From NCBI GenBank assembly GCA_015061185.1, contig SUWZ01000028.1, positions 1-43,341 of the forward strand: DNA of 43,341 nt, read 5' to 3'. Made by a program: the position numbers and the translations under genes. The notes under the pieces are model-generated. The model worked only from the letters and a program-made list of their open reading frames with translations. It had not been told where the DNA came from and ran no database searches. This DNA comes from Bacteroidales bacterium. Its GTDB lineage: Bacteria > Bacteroidota > Bacteroidia > Bacteroidales > Paludibacteraceae. This document shows positions 42,898 to 43,341 of the stretch, piece by piece; positions within the stretch are counted from its first letter, which is position 1, and each line of letters starts with the position of its first letter.

Positions 42898-43341
42898 ATG
42901 AGCAGAGAGGAGATACAATCATTAATCTCTACAAACGAAGTAGAGAAATTAATGCTGAATGTGAGAGGGCAAAATGTCTTGCTTGATAGAGACGTTGCCA
43001 TGCTTTATGGTGTGGAGACCAGGATTGTGAATCAAGCTGTAAAGAATAATCCATTAAAATTTCCGGAAGGTTATATTATAGAGTTGGATGAAAAGGAATC
43101 TTCGGTTTTAAGATCAAAAATTTTGACCTTAGAACAAAGGGAGGGAAGAGGTCGTCATTCTAAGTACAATGTAAAAGCCTTTACAGAAAATGGCGACTAT
43201 TTTAAAATCTCCAAGAGCTGTAGAGGCAACTCTTGCCATCATAGACACCTTTACGATGACAAGACAATTGGCTCGCACGATGGAGTCGCTTCAAACAGTG
43301 GAAGATGGAGGAGAACAGCAGAAGTCTCTTCTTCAAAAGAC
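42898..43341 (+). pseudogene. ORF6N-domain protein, frameshifted and cut by the window end
   Basis: The first 98 residues match the ORF6N (KilA-N-related, phage-type DNA-binding) domain: VRGQNVLLDRDVAMLYGVETRIVNQAVKNN, FPEGYIIELDEKE, GRGRHSKYNVKAFTE. After FTE (about 43188) the frame turns to noise. The expected continuation (MATILKSPRAVEATLAIIDTF, then TMTRQLARTMESLQ) is found in the +1 frame from 43190. A few residues are also missing at the junction, so a small deletion with frameshift is likely. The 3' end lies beyond the window. Confidence 0.75.

Overview
This window comes from an AT-rich genome of the phylum Bacteroidota, almost certainly order Bacteroidales. The evidence is a set of lineage-typical families (DUF3276 PUR-alpha-like protein, DUF4924, DUF4837, UpxY-type NusG paralog, PAT/AmpG-like MFS, the ilvD-ilvB-ilvN-thioesterase order) and promoters of the Bacteroidetes type (TTG/TTTG, about 18-20 bp, then TAnnTTTG), which recur upstream of pheS, cobW, tRNA-His, upxY and others. 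I do not assign a genus.

Layout. 1-2.6 kb: a PUR-alpha-like protein, bactofilin and pheS, with a candidate promoter-to-terminator small RNA behind pheS. 2.9-4.7 kb: a LytS/LytTR-type two-component pair. 5.4-6.6 kb: a CobW-family metallochaperone GTPase with a His-rich loop. 6.8-10.4 kb (minus): hisG-hisD-hisC, preceded by a His-codon leader peptide and terminator. 10.7-17.0 kb (plus): coaX, an outer-membrane protein, a TPR protein, an LptC-like lipoprotein and a PpiD/SurA-like foldase. 17.3-20.5 kb: rlmN, a DUF4837 lipoprotein and pdxA. 20.7-23.9 kb: an AmpG-like transporter, tRNA-His(GTG), an AlkD-like HEAT protein and a hemolysin III protein. 23.9-29.2 kb (minus): an Mla-type permease and ATPase, a small membrane protein, mutL, an Hsp15-like S4 protein, a WG-repeat protein and DUF4924. 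29.5-34.8 kb (minus): the ilvD-ilvB-ilvN-thioesterase operon with an Ile/Leu/Val-codon leader peptide attenuator. 35.2-36.6 kb: a sugar porter. From 37 kb: the start of a capsule/exopolysaccharide locus (upxY, rfbB, ugd). It runs into toxin-antitoxin-like pairs and gene debris: a DUF3990 ART-like protein with partner, an MntA/HepT pair whose hepT is split by a transposon-like repeat, a flippase N-terminal scrap and a frameshifted ORF6N gene.

Two families of short non-coding inverted-repeat elements (MITE-like) run through the window. Family B has six copies: four of 191-192 bp, one of 170 bp and one internally deleted copy of 67 bp. All are flanked by a 3-bp TTA or TAA duplication. Family A is about 90-205 bp, more diverged, with ends resembling GGTGAGTTCTATAAATTC. 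One B copy is nested in an A copy. B copies sit in the predicted 5' leaders of ilvD, mlaE and coaX, and one interrupts hepT. Excising that copy plus one TTA restores a full-length HEPN protein.

The most interesting points are the his and ilv attenuators with explicit antiterminator pairings, the MITE-inactivated HepT beside an intact MntA, the DUF3990 ART-like gene pair, and a strong ops-like leader hairpin in front of the UpxY antiterminator gene. All calls come from reading the sequence; no database search was possible.
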